Shown here piece by piece: positions 34,001 to 47,212 of a stretch of DNA of 64,000 bases. The position numbers and the translations under genes were made by a program. The stretch spans positions 3,126,001 through 3,190,000 of the forward strand of contig JAWNZC010000311.1 in assembly GCA_035771165.1 (NCBI GenBank). Direction: 5' to 3'. The notes under the pieces are model-generated. The model searched no databases, had not been told where the DNA came from, and was given only the letters and a program-made list of their open reading frames with translations. The first letter of the stretch is position 1. The number at the start of each line of letters is the position of its first letter. Origin of the DNA: Paragorgia papillata. Its lineage: Eukaryota > Cnidaria > Anthozoa > Scleralcyonacea > Coralliidae.

Positions 34001-34050
34001 CAAGTTAATTGCCCCGGGCTAATATATATTAGCCCGGGGCAATTAACTTG
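34001..34050. repeat. Perfect 50-bp palindrome
   Basis: A perfect inverted repeat with arms CAAGTTAATTGCCCCGGGCT (34001-34020) and its reverse complement (34031-34050) around AATATATATT. It is the centre of a larger, weaker inverted region about 33800-34110 with CCGAGGT and ACCTCGG blocks. Confidence 0.9.
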
Positions 34051-34114
34051 TCGGGAGTAACTATTAAAAGTAAACAACCGCGGCACCTCAAAGAAAACCG
34101 AGGTGATCGTGAAC

Positions 34115-34180
34115 TAAGCCTGGTTAGACGGGATTATAGTACTCGGATGGGTGATCGCCTAAGAATCCAGGGGGAGGTAC
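34115..34180 (+). repeat. 5S rRNA-derived fragment
   Basis: GCCTGGTTAG..ATAGTACTCGGATGGGTGATCGCC corresponds to the 3' half of 5S rRNA. No complete 5S gene or terminator surrounds it, so it is a SINE head fragment. Confidence 0.65.
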
Positions 34181-34559
34181 TCTAGCAATTTTTGAGTAGG
34201 GACGTGCCGCCGTAACCTCAAAATCCTGACCCTATCCCAGAAAAAGGTGATTTTTTATACCCTATCCCAGACCTAAACTAAAAAAATAGGTACGCAATGC
34301 GTACATGTGACTAGCGCTGTTAAGCGCAGAAAGAGATATAGACTTAAGAAGCAATGCATGAAAATGTGTGAAAAGCACACAGATACACACAAAAAAAAGA
34401 TAGTTATTTTAAATCTTTTTATACATGTACTGTAATTTGAATATGGCACATACTATACATACATCTTTACTGGCTGTTCCAAGACATATATATGTAGCTT
34501 ATATTAGCATTATAAACATGCCCCCAAGTTTTACATCAAATGAACTTGTAAAATTCAGA

Positions 34560-34925
34560 TTTTTGTACGAAGCCCGGATAGCTTATCTGGTGGATAAATC
34601 CTAGCTATAGAACCACTCTAGTGGTGCTTTGAACAACCCAATTTAACTTTTATCCACTGAACAGCACTATCAGATACATAACTATTCAGTGGATAACATT
34701 TTATATTAGGTTGTTCAAGGCATGATTAGTGCTGTTCTTTAGCTAGGACTTATCAACTAGATAAGCTATCTCGGATTTATACAACTCACCCCAGATCATA
34801 TACATGTAGATTATTTTTGTGGAAACACCACATAAAATATTTATTTGCCAAGCTTTCTGCCTGTTGACTCAGGCCGAAAGCTTAGCAAATAAATATTTTT
34901 CGTGGTGTTTCCACAAAAATAATCT
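34560..34925. repeat. Two adjacent hairpins, the second PLE-end-like
   Basis: 34565-34790 is an inverted region around GGATAGCTTATCTGGTGG. 34806-34925 is a hairpin with arms GATTATTTTTGTGGAAACACC. Its centre (GCCGAAAGCTTAGCAAATAAATAT) resembles the PLE end at 10240-10268 (GCCGAAAGCTTGTTAGAAATAAATAT), suggesting PLE terminal debris. Confidence 0.55.
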
Positions 34926-35341
34926 ATATTACATTATCGCCATGCGAACTTTCAAAGAATTAATCACCCCAGATAATCAACATTGTGTTCCAAAACAACA
35001 TTTTACCTGTCATAAATATGCTGTCAATGGCATTCAAGTGTAATGCACATCACTAATATTTTGTGATTCTGCTAGTATTTTACATAAGACAGTACATCAG
35101 TATTGTAGTTTCAACAGATATATTTCTTCATTTCAAGGATTTCAACATATTCAAGGCTTTAAGTTTCCCAACACTTCACAATAGCTTTTCAACAATTTAT
35201 CAAAATATACAATTGGTGGCACTTAGACACTAGATTATAGAATATTTTAGTACTTTTACAAGAGTCAGACTTCTGGTGTATCTACTATTCTGTGGTCAGA
35301 CCGCTGTAGCAGCTCTGGTGTGCACAAACTTTGGTTTCTTA

Positions 35342-35942
35342 AGGTGCTGTTACACGATGCGATTTTTCTTGCAACTTGCAACAAATTTACATATGGAAAA
35401 AAATCGCAAGTTGCAGGAAGGGTGTTACACGTTCAGCAACTTGCGATTTTTGTTGTATGTTGCAGCAAAAAGTAGAACCCATACATCCAACTTTTCTTGC
35501 AACTACCCTGCGAGCAGAGCCTTCTTTTCCTTATTTCTTCGCTGAGAGAGAGGAAGAAAAGTAGGCTTTGCTGTATTCGTGTTTCGCTTCGTCCAATATT
35601 TAGGACGAAGTAACCCGTTTAAGACCCGTTTAACCGGTTCTCGTGTTGTTTTCTGCTCTGATTGGGACTGGGTTCGAGATTGTAACCAAGCAACTGACAT
35701 GCATGCGCAATGGAAACCAGTCAGTCACGAGTACAGTAGAGTCTACTTTTCTTCCTCTTTTTCAGCGAAGAAATCAGGAAAAGAAGGCTCTGCTCGCAGG
35801 GTACTTGCAACTTGCAACACGGCAAAAATGACAAAATCGCAAGTTGCTACGGGGTGTTACACGGTGCGATTTTTTATGCAACTTACAACATTCAGTGATT
35901 TGTTACAAGTTGCAAGAAAACTCGCATCGTGTAACAGCACCT
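35342..35942. mobile_element. PIF/Harbinger-like element with a nested foldback
   Basis: Ends AGGTGCTGTTACACGATGCG and CGCATCGTGTAACAGCACCT, with TTA at 35339-35341 and 35943-35945. Same family as 5091-5927. Inside, 35506-35802 is another inverted element with ends CTGCGAGCAGAGCCTTCTTTTCC-type and its complement. Confidence 0.8.
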
Positions 35943-36330
35943 TTAATTTCATTATACAAGATATTGAACAACACTTAAAACAAGTAAACAAAGCACCAAG
36001 TCAAGGTTTTGTAATGTCTATGTAACAGCCAACATATTTTGTCAGCATAAATGATAAATTTCTTATATACATGTGTATAGTGTTTCATTTGACAACTGAT
36101 TCATTCCCTGATTTGTTTGGTCATAAGTTCTCTATGACGTCATAAGTTCTCCTCAACTCGACTCTCTTCAACCTCGGCCACTTTAATGGCTGGCGGCGCT
36201 CCAAAATACAAACTTCGCACGTAAAATACAACTTTGTTTTTGATAATTTCGAAATGAAAATTCGCACAATTACCAACCATAATATCTTTAGGATTGTAAG
36301 AAACATTAACCAGCAATATTTTCATCAGAG

Positions 36331-37458
36331 AAGCCTGGTTTCCATATAATCGCCGCGATCGCTCAAAAATTAACTCGGCGCTCGCAATGATCAACAATCG
36401 TGTCGCTGTTTCCATATGATCGTTTATCTGATCGCGACCATTGTTTTAATGGACTCCTGGGATGCATACTGATCGCCAAGATCACTGAGATTAGAGTTAA
36501 GATGAAAAGAACAAGAATTTTTAATAAGATCCAATGTAGGATTACATATAACATTCAATTCAAAATAGTATATTATATAAATTATAAATTATAAACCTAT
36601 ACAAAACGTGTATTTTTACAAAACGGTTATCACATTTTGAGTTACATTTGAGAGTTTTTCTCAGATAGTTCGATGTCCGATGCATTAAGAACAGGAGCCC
36701 GCTTGTGCAACGATCGGCTTCCTCTAATGCAAAGGACTTGAGCTCGCAGCAGGGCGAAGGATATTTTCTTCCGCAGCCAACTCATCACCGTACTTTGCTC
36801 AAAGTGCTTCTTTGCTCAAAGATACCCTGGGTTCGGTTTACGGGTACCACCATTTTTGTTTACTCGTAATATCTACCCGTTTTCCCGTGGTAGATCATGG
36901 TCTACCCGTACATACGGGTACGGGTGATCTACCCGTACCCGGAACCGAACCCGGGGTATATCTTAAGGTCTCTATTACGAGTAAACAAAAATGGCGGTAC
37001 CCGTATACCGAACCCAGGTATCTTAAGCCCTAATCAAACGAGGACGCAAGTCATCGCAAGTTGGCTGCCAAGTCACGCTATCTCAGCCAGCCGCTCTGAA
37101 TAGCTTCCCGAAAATATCATGTACCGTGACAAAGTTGAAACTTGTTTAAAACACTCATGAAACCTTTATTTTGTTAATTTGGGTGTTCGAACGACCGCCA
37201 CAGAAATTCTGACTGCCAACTTGCGATGATCGTTTGATTAGGGCTTTAAGGTCTTTATTACGAGTAAACAAAAATGGCGGTAACCGTAAACCGAACCCGG
37301 GGTATCTTAAGGTCTCTATCCATCGCCGAGGTAGAACATTTTCGTCTATCGTGGCGATCGCGATCGTAGGGATCGTTGCGTCAGTGGTTTGCATATGATC
37401 GCTACGATCGCCGAGTGCATTTTTGAGCGATCGTAGTGATTATATGGAAACCAGGCTT
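36331..37458. mobile_element. Inverted-repeat element AAGCCTGGTTTCCATATA with two nested inserts
   Basis: Ends AAGCCTGGTTTCCATATAAT and ATTATATGGAAACCAGGCTT type. Inside is a second inverted element (about 36825-37310, ends GGGTTCGGTTTACGGGTA), and inside that the MITE at 37026-37245. A shorter copy at about 41873-42450 was invaded by a Tigger-like element. Confidence 0.7.
37026..37245. mobile_element. PIF/Harbinger-like MITE, second copy
   Basis: Same ends as 20594-20790, with TTA at 37023-37025 and 37246-37248. An extra 23 bases or so near 37080-37110 distinguish it from the first copy. Third level of nesting. Confidence 0.85.
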
Positions 37459-37598
37459 AAGTGTTCTTTCAAATAAGACAGACTTCAATTTTTATTTCAG
37501 AGATTTCAAATGTCCTTTTTAAACTAATTCTGCATCAAAGACGAGTAACAGCGTGTTCTTTTTCAGACTTTTAAATTTTTACTTGGAATTTTTTTTAG

Positions 37599-37656
37599 AA
37601 TCTTGAAGATTATCCTGACAATGAAGAACTCTACGACGTACCAGAGGATGGCTGTG
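37599..37656 (+). CDS. LCP2/BLNK-like: Adaptor exon 10: second YDVP motif
   Basis: 58 nt, phase 0 to 1, encoding NLEDYPDNEELYDVPEDGC. Tyr 177 is in a YDVP motif identical to that of exon 7, and Tyr 170 (DYPD) is a second acidic tyrosine. Same length and phase as exon 7, so the two may be ancient duplicates. Acceptor with eight T's then ag, donor gtaagt. Confidence 0.85.
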
Positions 37657-38440
37657 GTAAGTCGACTAAAACTAAACAACTGAGGGTTGTAGTTCGGTGT
37701 AAATTTGCTAGAATTTGAAGTTACTCTAGGTTAAATAAACCCGACGTTTTGATAGCTATTATATTCTTCATTCAAGCGGTACAACTTTTGGATACACAGC
37801 TAATAAAAATCATGATTTGTGTGTTGCCCTTAACTGTTTACTGTGTTGTCTTAACTGTGTTGCCCTAATTAAGGTGAATACCACCACATATGGGCTAAGT
37901 CTTGACGATATCAAACCGCCAAGCTATGGAACGCTCTTCCTGTAAACTATAATGTATTTAAAAGCTGTATTAATGACATTGACATTGAGGATATTCTAAA
38001 AGTATTATAGTTTCTTACTATATATATTTATACAAACAACAACCAAGGCAAGTGTATTTTGTTTATGCATGCTAAATTCGCTCAAAATAATTTTAATACT
38101 CTGAAATAAGTAAAATACACTCACCTTGGTTGTTGTTGTTTGTAGTAACTTTGCGATATAAATAATATTGGTTTGAATTACGTTTCGTGGTCGACTCGAA
38201 CTGATCTGTTTAAAATATTATAAGGTGAAGGCTGGACACTCCGTCAAAAATTTTCCAACACGTTTACTTGAACGACGTTTTCTCACCCAAATCACAATCG
38301 GCAGTAAACTTTTCGACGCCAGAACAAGCATCGACAGTTGCTCCATCCTCACCGTGATCTGCTGCCGATAAAAGGGACCGCGCGCTGACGTCTGCGAAGG
38401 AGGCTAGTAAATTAGCTGAGTGTAGCTAAGTGTATTTGAT
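37657..38440 (+). other. Adaptor intron 10, left part
   Basis: Contains an inverted pair around CCAAGGCAAGTGTATTTTG (38042) and AAAATACACTCACCTTGG (38113-38130). Nothing else recognised. Confidence 0.45.
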
Positions 38441-38442
38441 TA

Positions 38443-38493
38443 CCTTAAATAAATAAATAAGTAAATAAATAAATAAGTAAATAAATAAATGAA

Positions 38494-38528
<35 letters not shown>

Positions 38529-38612
38529 ATGTATTGTATTGTATTGTATTGTATTGTATTGTATTGTATTGTATTGTATTGTATTGTATTGTATTGTATT
38601 GTATTGTATTGA
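38443..38612. repeat. (AAAT)n followed by (GTATT)n
   Basis: About twenty imperfect AAAT/AAGT tetramers, then about seventeen perfect GTATT pentamers. Confidence 0.95.
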
Positions 38613-38641
38613 ACCTTAATTAACCCCTTGGCTACAAGGGG

Positions 38642-39065
38642 TCTTCCCCAATCTCGTTTCCCAGAGCCCACGTTCGCCACCCGGGAAACGAGAGACTCTG
38701 GGATAATCCGTTTCAAATCGCAGGATTCTTGTTATTCCGGTTGAGGTACGCATGCGTAAATATCCGAGCGGAATCTGGATAGTATGTTCTCCTTGTTTGA
38801 CTTTTCCCCAAACAAGTCAATGGGGTTGCTGGCGAAGCTCGAATTACAGCATCTACACACATACGGCGAAGATGTCGATCGCGACAACGTCTTCACTGGA
38901 GTCTTGTCGTCCGACATCTTTGTTATTTTGGTTTTATTAATTCTACTTCCGGTCACTTCAGACCAACTCATGCTCACTATTCAGCCAATAACGTAACGAT
39001 TTGAAACGGATTATCCCAGAGTCTCTCGTTTCCCGGGTGGGGAACGTGGGCTCTGGGAACAAGAT
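38642..39065. repeat. Inverted-repeat element CTCGTTTCCCAGAGCCCACG
   Basis: Arms at about 38650-38725 and 38998-39062 pair through GAAACGAGAGACTCTGGGAT and its complement. No coding content beyond spurious frames. Confidence 0.7.
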
Positions 39066-39524
39066 CTGGCGTAAGCCAGAGTAAAATAGTAAAGGTACGT
39101 TTACATGCGTGCTTAGGAGTAAAAGGGTTAAACTATGGCGAAAATTGATGAGAGCTGGAAGAGGTTGGATGTGGTGACATTTTTAGACCTTTCCCGAGGA
39201 TCTTGTTAAGTCATTGTATGGAACTTAAAGGTGAGGTAATACGGACAACATCTTTCTTCAATTTGCAACGGAACAAAGTTGCCTTGCAATTTGAAAAGCG
39301 TTGCACGTATTACCACCCACCTTAAACATTGCCACGCAACAATGATTTTGTTGCAAGCTGAAAAAATTTGTTGAAAAAAGTGGACTCCAGTTTTCTGCTT
39401 GCTGCAATCTGCTGATTCAACTTGCAACGCAACAATGTTGCAGCAATTTGTTGCTCGTATTACTTGGCCTTAACCTGGACAAAAAAACCTTGGATTAACT
39501 TAGATTTGATTTTTTTAATCAAAG

Positions 39525-39575
39525 GTGAGCCAGAACAGGACGTTTATGAAACACCCAGTGATGAGTCAGGAGGAG
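39525..39575 (+). CDS. LCP2/BLNK-like: Adaptor exon 11: YETP motif
   Basis: 51 nt, phase 1 to 1, encoding GEPEQDVYETPSDESGG. Tyr 192 is a YxxP site. A symmetric phase 1-1 exon, so it can be skipped or duplicated without shifting the frame. Acceptor aatcaaag follows a T-rich tract. Donor gtaagg. Confidence 0.82.
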
Positions 39576-39602
39576 GTAAGGACGCAGTGCTTTGCAACAT
39601 AG

Positions 39603-40258
39603 GTGGTGTATGGTATGGTATGGTGTGGTGACAGTGGTGTGGTATGATTTGATTTGGCATGGTATTGTCTGGTGTGAATGGTATGGTGTGGTCTGGTCTG
39701 GTGTAATACAGTATGGTATGGTGTGATATGGTATGGTATATGGTATGGTGTGGCGTGATTGTATGGTATTGTGTAAGGTATGGTGTATGGTATGGTGTAT
39801 GGTATAGTATGGTGTGGTGTGTTATAGTATGGTATGGTGTATGATATAGTATGGTAAGGTGTACGATATAGTATGGTATGGTGTATGATATGGTTTGGTA
39901 TGGTATGGTATTGTATTGTGTGGTATGGTATGGTATGATATGGTATTGTGTGGTGTGGTATGGTATGGTATGATATGGTATGATATGGTATTGTGTGGTG
40001 TGGTGTGGTATGGATGGGATGGTGTGATGTGGTGTAGTATGGTATAGTGTGATATGGTATGGTGTGATATGGTATGGTGTGATATGGTGTGGTATACGGT
40101 ATGCTATATAGTATGGCGTGATGTGGTATGGTGTGTGGTATGGAATGGTGTAGTTGGTATGGCATGGTATAGCACGATGCAGCTTGGCATTGTATTGTAT
40201 GCGATGGAATTAAAGTATGGTATGGTATGGTATGGTGTAGTACAGTATGATATGGTGT
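39603..40258. repeat. Degenerate (ATGGT)n array
   Basis: GGTAT/GGTGT pentamers over about 650 bases in adaptor intron 11, starting 28 bases after the exon 11 donor. The reverse strand reads HTIPYHTIPY, a repeat artefact. Confidence 0.95.
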
Positions 40259-40334
40259 CGTTTTAGTAAAACTATCTACTGTAACAATTGGCTATATCCA
40301 ATGGCAGCAGCACGCGTGGCATAACCAGTACACT

Positions 40335-40660
40335 ATTTAACGGTTATGCGCCGAAGGCTCATTGAATATCGGTGAATAATAACCGAGACGAAGTCGAGGT
40401 TATTATTCACCGATATTCAATGAGCCTGAGGAGAATACTTGTTTTAGTATAAATACACATTTTCGTACTTTTAGGAACAACGTTTTCTTTAAAATTGTTA
40501 ATTTCCTCGTCTGTCATTGGCAAATCGGCTGACGGCCATTTTGAATAAACGCTGTAGGTGATTATCGAGAATTAGTCCGAAGTAGCTCGACCAATATATC
40601 AGCCCGCGCGATTTTCTATAATCACCTGTGTATTTATACTAAACGGTCATAACCGTAATA
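40335..40660. repeat. Palindromic dispersed repeat, empty copy
   Basis: Contains CCGAGACGAAGTCGAGG (40383-40399) at the hairpin tip and an intact AAAAT site (40491-40495), which in the copy at 28548-29750 received a MITE. Confidence 0.7.
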
Positions 40661-40681
40661 TATAAGTAATGTGCTGTTATT

Positions 40682-41045
40682 TAGGATAAAGGACTGGGGG
40701 CTAATCATCCTTACTTGCAGCCAGCGGCTGAATTACGAAGGACGCAGATCAACGTGGCCGTGTCGAGGCATATCAAAGGTGCTCCAGGCAGCCGGCGCCA
40801 TACGACACAGTTCAAACCACGGATCACAGCTAAGATCTTAGGTGTTGATTTTATGGAGGGAGGAAAACCGGAGAACCCGGCGAAAAAGCGCCAAAGCACG
40901 GGAGAGATCAACTACAATTAACTCTACTCACATGAGTCCAAGCTCGACAACCGGGGTCCTTCCCAAGCGGTCACCCATCCAAGTACTAACCCCGTATAAT
41001 CGGGCTTAACGTTTTGGCGCGAGGCATCGCGCTAACAGCACACGC
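40682..41045 (-). mobile_element. 5S-derived SINE, near complete
   Basis: Read on the - strand, a 5S rRNA-like head (CGATTATACGGGGTTAGTAC then TTGGATGGGTGACCGC) is followed by a tail with GAGTAGAG, TAGTTGATCTC and GCCTGGAGCACC blocks and ends CAGTCCTTTATCC. It serves as the uninterrupted reference for the SINE at 48775-51670. Confidence 0.75.
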
Positions 41046-41119
41046 CACCCGTGAGAAAGTCATTAATACGAATGATCATTATTACTCCGTCATTCGAGTT
41101 CATTGTTTTATATTTTCAG

Positions 41120-41196
41120 GGGTAGTTACTCGTAAAGGTCATAGTACAGTTTGTCGACAACAGAGTGAACAATATATAGTACCTAACCAACAAGCG
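41120..41196 (+). CDS. LCP2/BLNK-like: Adaptor exon 12: YIVP motif
   Basis: 77 nt, phase 1 to 0, beginning GVVTRKGHSTVCRQQ and ending SEQYIVPNQQA. Tyr 220 is a YxxP site. Acceptor tattttcag, donor gtaagc. Confidence 0.82.
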
Positions 41197-41269
41197 GTAA
41201 GCTTTTTATGCTGTTTAATAAGCTATATAAAATAATATAGAGTTTTCCCAGACTCCTTAATAATTCTTG

Positions 41270-41815
41270 AGAATGGTCCATTTGCACGTTTACGTGAGAT
41301 GGCGTTGGGTGACGACTACAGAATGCTTTGCCAGTATTGAGCGTTTTCACTCACGTGATCGGTGGCCCCATTGGGGTGGTGAAACAATACGAAATATTTG
41401 AATAAGAAAGAGCTAATTCCCATACCGTACACCAATATGGCCGCCATTTCATTGTTTTGGTACACCAATATGGCCGCCGTGACGTCAGATGAAAACGCTC
41501 TATTCTAGGGTTTCGGCTAGAAGGGATGACTCGTCCAGTCCTTTCGCGGCTTTTCCAAAATATGTCATCAAATATGTTTTTCCAAAAAGCTAGGTGGTTT
41601 AGCAATCTTTTCGATACCCTAACCACAACATAGCCCCTAACCCTAATCAGAAATCTGGTTTACCCACTAGCTTTTGGAAAAACATATTTGACGATATATT
41701 TTGGAAAAGCCGCGAAAGGACTGGACGGGTCCATTTGAGTCATTCCTTTTAGCCGAAACCCTAGAATACTGGCAAAGCATTCTGGTAGTTGTAGTCACCC
41801 AATGGCCTATTTTAC
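41270..41815. repeat. Inverted-repeat element CAGAATGCTTTGCCAGTA
   Basis: Arms around 41320-41600 and 41670-41800 pair through TTTCGGCTAGAAGGGATGA-type and GTCCTTTCGCGGCTTTTCC-type blocks. Another member is at 51830-52125. Confidence 0.7.
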
Positions 41816-41895
41816 TCAGACAGCTCATTATGTCACGTGAATGGACTTTGAAACACCATGTAGTCAAACCATAAGCCTGGACCGGTTTCCATATA

Positions 41896-42388
41896 CAGTC
41901 AACTCTCGTTATAGCGGACACCCTGGGGACCGTCATTTGGTGTCCGTAATAAAACAATATTTATATTAAATATTATAATATTTTGGTGTCCGTATTTAAA
42001 ATAATATTTTAAAATGTCCAGTTTATTTCAATTTCTAGTTGACGTTTACTGCCATACATAAGTACACAGTACAAGTCAAAATACAAGTCAAAAATTTGTA
42101 TTCAAATATTTTTTTTATTCCCAAACCAAATCAGTAACATAAATATATGTCACTCGATAAATTAAGAAGTGTGTCGAGAGAAAAATACGTCCAAGGTGTC
42201 CGTTGTAACGAGATAAAAATGTTTGTTGGGGACCACATGAAGTGTTCGCAATTCCGTAATAGCGAGAGTCCGTAATAGCGAGAGTTATTTCAATACATTT
42301 CATAGTAGTTTCGGCCGGGGATTTACCAACTGTCCTTAATAGCGGGGTGTCCGTAATGGCGGGGTGTCCGCAAGGCGAGAGTTGACTG
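41896..42388. mobile_element. Tigger/pogo-like MITE inside another element
   Basis: Ends CAGTCAACTCTCG and CGAGAGTTGACTG, the form of pogo/Tigger termini, with internal TAATAGCG and GTCCG blocks. It splits a CCTGG..TTTCCATATA repeat whose ends are at 41873 and 42450. The flank is TA on the left and TT on the right, close to the expected TA duplication. Confidence 0.75.
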
Positions 42389-42450
42389 TTATCGCTACGG
42401 TCACCGAGTTAATTTTTGAGCGATCGTAGCAATTATATGGAAACCAGGCT

Positions 42451-44650
42451 ATAGTGCTTTTTTATCAAACATTAAATGTTTCATTTATGTTAATTAACTC
42501 ATTCTTGTTCGAGGCCTTCCCCAGAGGTGAATAAAATCGTCTGGCGTTAGCCAGAATAAAAAACCAAAGACCGATTCAGACAGGAAAGGGTCAAGGCCTT
42601 GATTAAGGTTTGATTCATTGTCTTTCGTGTGAGAAGCCATTTATTTAAAAAACTCGTTCTGCGTTCGCCTAACGAGATTCATTGCTTTCTCGTGTTTTGA
42701 TACCGTGATCAAATACTTGAACCGGACATTTGGACAATATCAAACCAGTTTGATATTGTCCGCTAAAAATAAGATCCGGCACTTTTTCGCTCCGCTTTAG
42801 TACCCAGTTCCTAAATTTTCAGCTCATAACCAAACGGCTGGCGTATTTTTCAGCAATGGAAAACTTTATTTGTCTTCTCGACTTCGGAATGCTTCTGCTA
42901 ATAACTTGTGCTGCTGTTTGAACAATTATAACATTATTACAACAATGACTAGCCAGTGAAATAGGAGAAGTCAATAAGGAGAGTTCCTAACAGAAAGACT
43001 AAAATTGTAAACCTAGAATGCACTATACACTTTGGTGGGATAATATTCTTTGAATTGTTCCTCGTTTCCATTTACTTTTGACGAAATATGGCTATTTAAA
43101 CAGTGCACAGCATTGAAATACTGGATGTACACCAGAAGGTTCCGGAGTCGTGTGAACACCTTCAAAGCGTCGTTAAATTATGACGGACGTAACCACATTT
43201 TACCGTTTATTTTCTATACCGGTGTCACGGTCTCAGCGACCCCCCAGTCTGAGTTATCCTCTAAGACCAACTGCGCAGTTATCCCCTGCTTTTCTGCATT
43301 GATATTGTCGTCGTTCTAACTCAAAAAATACGTATAATCATGGAAACTATACTTTTATCACGTTCTTTTAAACATTTGGTCGCAAGGTAATCAATATCGT
43401 AAGTATAAATATAAAACGTCTGATTATTACGAATGTCAATACCATGTAACTCATGTAAATGATAGTTCGCTAAGCATTCGTCTCGCTAAACTCGATACTT
43501 CATCAGAGCATAAAAGAACGTGATAAAAGTATGGTCTCCATGATTATACGTATTTTTTTAGTTAGATAAACGACAATATCAATGAAGAAAAGCAGGGGAT
43601 AACTGCGCAGTTGGTCTTAGGGGATAACTCAGACTGGGGGATCACTGAGACCGTGCCACCTGTCTCGTGTGAACACAGTCGTAGTTGGGCGACTAAAATT
43701 GTAGCGTTTGCGACCGGTGTCACAGCGGATTTGGACCCCCATTTTTAAGCATTTTTTTATACCCAAAACAACCCAGAAAACAATGAATATATGTTACATT
43801 CGTTAATTTTCATATCCAAAGCCAGTTATAAACCCAAATATAGTCGAGCTTATTGTGTTGCAATAGCGAATAGAAAACATTGTTGGGCGACATTTTCATA
43901 GTTCCAAAATTTGGCTCGTTGACGTACATGCATCATATAAAATTCTATTGCCAGTAACATTATCTAAATTCAAAAATCTTAACACTATTATTAAACTGAG
44001 TAAGCACTACAAAAAAACTAGAAAGTTATACCAAATGGAAAATATGTATACAACTACAAGGTAAAATAAACATCGCTAAAAAATGTATATACAAAATTAG
44101 TTTTGTTAAGAAAGTTTCAACTGGTATAATCGTTTATGACCAAATATGTAAAAGATAAAAAAAAACATTACAGAAAAATGTATATCACAACATTAGTTCT
44201 TACGTTTCCCGTCTGGTATATATCCATTGCAACTGAATTATATCTTATTTATTTTTTTATTAGTCGTGAGCGGGCCGAATCCTAGGCTTTCCTGCAATTT
44301 GATTGGCTACGTGAGCGGGCAGTTTTTTACGATATCTTGGACCGCGGTCCAAAAAGTTATTTTTTTACATTCTGTCATAATTAAAATTGATCGATTTTCA
44401 TAACTATTTCGCTTGCGACAGAAAAAATATATTGAACAGAGACTACGGGATGCATATGATTTTGATTATCCAAATGGTTTTGACAAGTTCATGTGTAAAC
44501 AGCGAATTTTAAAAGAAACGCTGGGAAAACTGTGACAAAGCAAAATTTACGAGCGATATTTATAAACAAAACAGTTTAAAACGGTAGGAAAAACATACAT
44601 AAACTTGTGAACACAGTATTTTGAATCACTAAATGAAGCTATATATAGAA

Positions 44651-44702
<52 letters not shown>

Positions 44703-46263
44703 AAAGTCATACCACGAGAAGATAGAAAAGCTGAAACCTTTTGACACTAAACTGTCTTTCTTCTGTTATCCAACCGCTATAAAACTCAACAAAACCGCAA
44801 CAATTCTTTACCTTTTAGTCAAATATTTTCCACATGCCAACCTCATCGTGTCATGTCCTTGAAACTTGAAATTACAAATGGCTTACTACAAGCATTTTCG
44901 TCTTCAAACTCGAAGAACACACTTTCAATTTTCATGCAGTCAGCCAAATATTGAAAGCGACTTTCCAAGCAAACGGCCAAAAACGAGCAAGCGACGAAGA
45001 AGAACGACGAAGAACTAAACTTTAAAAACACTGACTGCATTTTGACTTCCCTGCGTAACTAGATCTTCAAGTTTTGAATGTTTTTTTATCACAAAAAAGG
45101 TTCCAAGCTTCCTTGTCAGACTACATGTCGGCAGTTGTTTACGACTGTCGAACGATAAACTTTGGACTTTTGAGTATCACGTGAATGTCATCCCGATTAC
45201 GAACTTAATTCAATTATGTTAATTTATCTAATTATGTAACAAAAAAATAAATATGTTATTTACCGGCTGGGAGGTCCGTATAGAAAAATATTTGCCCTCG
45301 GTCTCAAAAATGTCCCTCGGCCTGCGGCCTCGGGCCTTTTTTAAGACCTCGGGCAAATATTTTTCTATACGGACCTCCCAGCCGGTAAATAACATATATT
45401 TATTCTATTTTAATTCTATTCTATTATGAATTTCGTTTATATTATTGTATTCACGATACATATATTTAACTTTTGGAGGGGGGTCCAAATCCATATTTAC
45501 TAGTAGTTTTGGACCCCCGGGGGTCCAAATCTATTAGGATATTTGGACAGAGGGGTCCAAATTTAGGGGGTCCAAATTTACTGGACACCGGCTTAATCCT
45601 TTTATAGCTTTAGTGTTAGTGCTGGTAATTGAAAAAAAGTTTAGGCCCTGTTTACATGAAGCGAGTGTTCAAGTCAAATCTCCCATGTTGTTTCTCCTTG
45701 TTTACATAAAGAAGAAAGTTTTCGATCTGATCGAAACGGATGGCTGAAGTCAATCCACGAAGTTGAGTGGATTGACTTGCGATTCAAGCAAGGATCGACT
45801 TGAATATCTCTAATCTGGCTGATTCATCTAAACACGGTTTCACTTGAAAATGACTTGATACACATCAGTGATGAAGTTGGTCAGGCGTGTCGTGCGAAAA
45901 AGTAGGCATTGAGGGAAGCACAGAAAATAGTGTTCCAAAACCGAAAACAAAGTTCCAAGCAGATCGGATTCTCCATGTAAACATGTGCCCGGATTGACTT
46001 TACTCGCGTTTTTCGATCCGATTGGACTGTCAATCCACTTCATGTAAAGATGGCCTTACACTTGCAGCATTGCGTATCTGGACAAATTATGTTTATTGTA
46101 ATATTTAATAGAAATTAGAATTTCTCAACTTACTAGAACAAAGATTTCTCTTTATATACGAGATACGGACACAGTACTCGACGATTTCTGGTGTTCTGCA
46201 TGTATCACTTTTGGAATGATATTCCTTTTATTTACAATGTGATTTTTTTTTTGTTTTTTTTAG
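42451..46263 (+). other. Adaptor intron 12, repeats and unassigned stretches
   Basis: Includes a dispersed repeat at 42495-42595, a foldback at 43221-43670 (arms with CTGCGCAGTTATCCCCTGC), (AT)n at 44649-44701, a palindrome at 45251-45397 (arms with TACCGGCTGGGAGGTCCG) and the MITE at 45644-46055. I see nothing certain at 43680-44640 or 44705-45240. Confidence 0.55.
45644..46055. mobile_element. PIF/Harbinger-like MITE
   Basis: GGCCCTGTTTACATG and CATGTAAAGATGGCC inverted ends, TTA at 45641-45643 and 46056-46058. The sequence is mostly CAAGTC and GACTTG motifs in both orientations. Confidence 0.8.
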
Positions 46264-46318
46264 GAAAATACGTCAGATGATGAAGAGCAATATGAGGATC
46301 TAAGTGGCACACCTGCAT
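46264..46318 (+). CDS. LCP2/BLNK-like: Adaptor exon 13: YEDL motif
   Basis: 55 nt, phase 0 to 1, encoding ENTSDDEEQYEDLSGTPA. Tyr 237 sits in a strongly acidic context, suited to Syk- or Src-family kinases. The donor gtaata is the weakest in the gene. Confidence 0.75.
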
Positions 46319-46369
46319 GTAATATTTAATATTTAAAAGTAGTTCAGCATTAGGATGGTTTGACAATGA

Positions 46370-47126
<757 letters not shown>

Positions 47127-47167
47127 GGTGAAATGTGTTATTTATTTACAAAGCGTTCTGTTTCTAG

Positions 47168-47212
47168 TTGAACAGGAAGATTATGTTGTGCCTGATATGA
47201 ACCCTGCAGCAG
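47168..47212 (+). CDS. LCP2/BLNK-like: Adaptor exon 14: YVVP motif
   Basis: 45 nt, phase 1 to 1, encoding FEQEDYVVPDMNPAA. Tyr 251 is a YxxP site. The exon edge has been copied twice upstream with microsatellite sequence. Donor gtaatg. Confidence 0.78.

Noticed and set aside
34115..34180. A 5S rRNA gene
   Set aside because: Only the 3' half is present, with substitutions and no T-run terminator. The other two 5S-like segments belong to SINEs.
39566..40165. A 199-residue HTIPYHTIPY protein on the - strand
   Set aside because: Degenerate pentanucleotide array, also seen in non-homologous introns.
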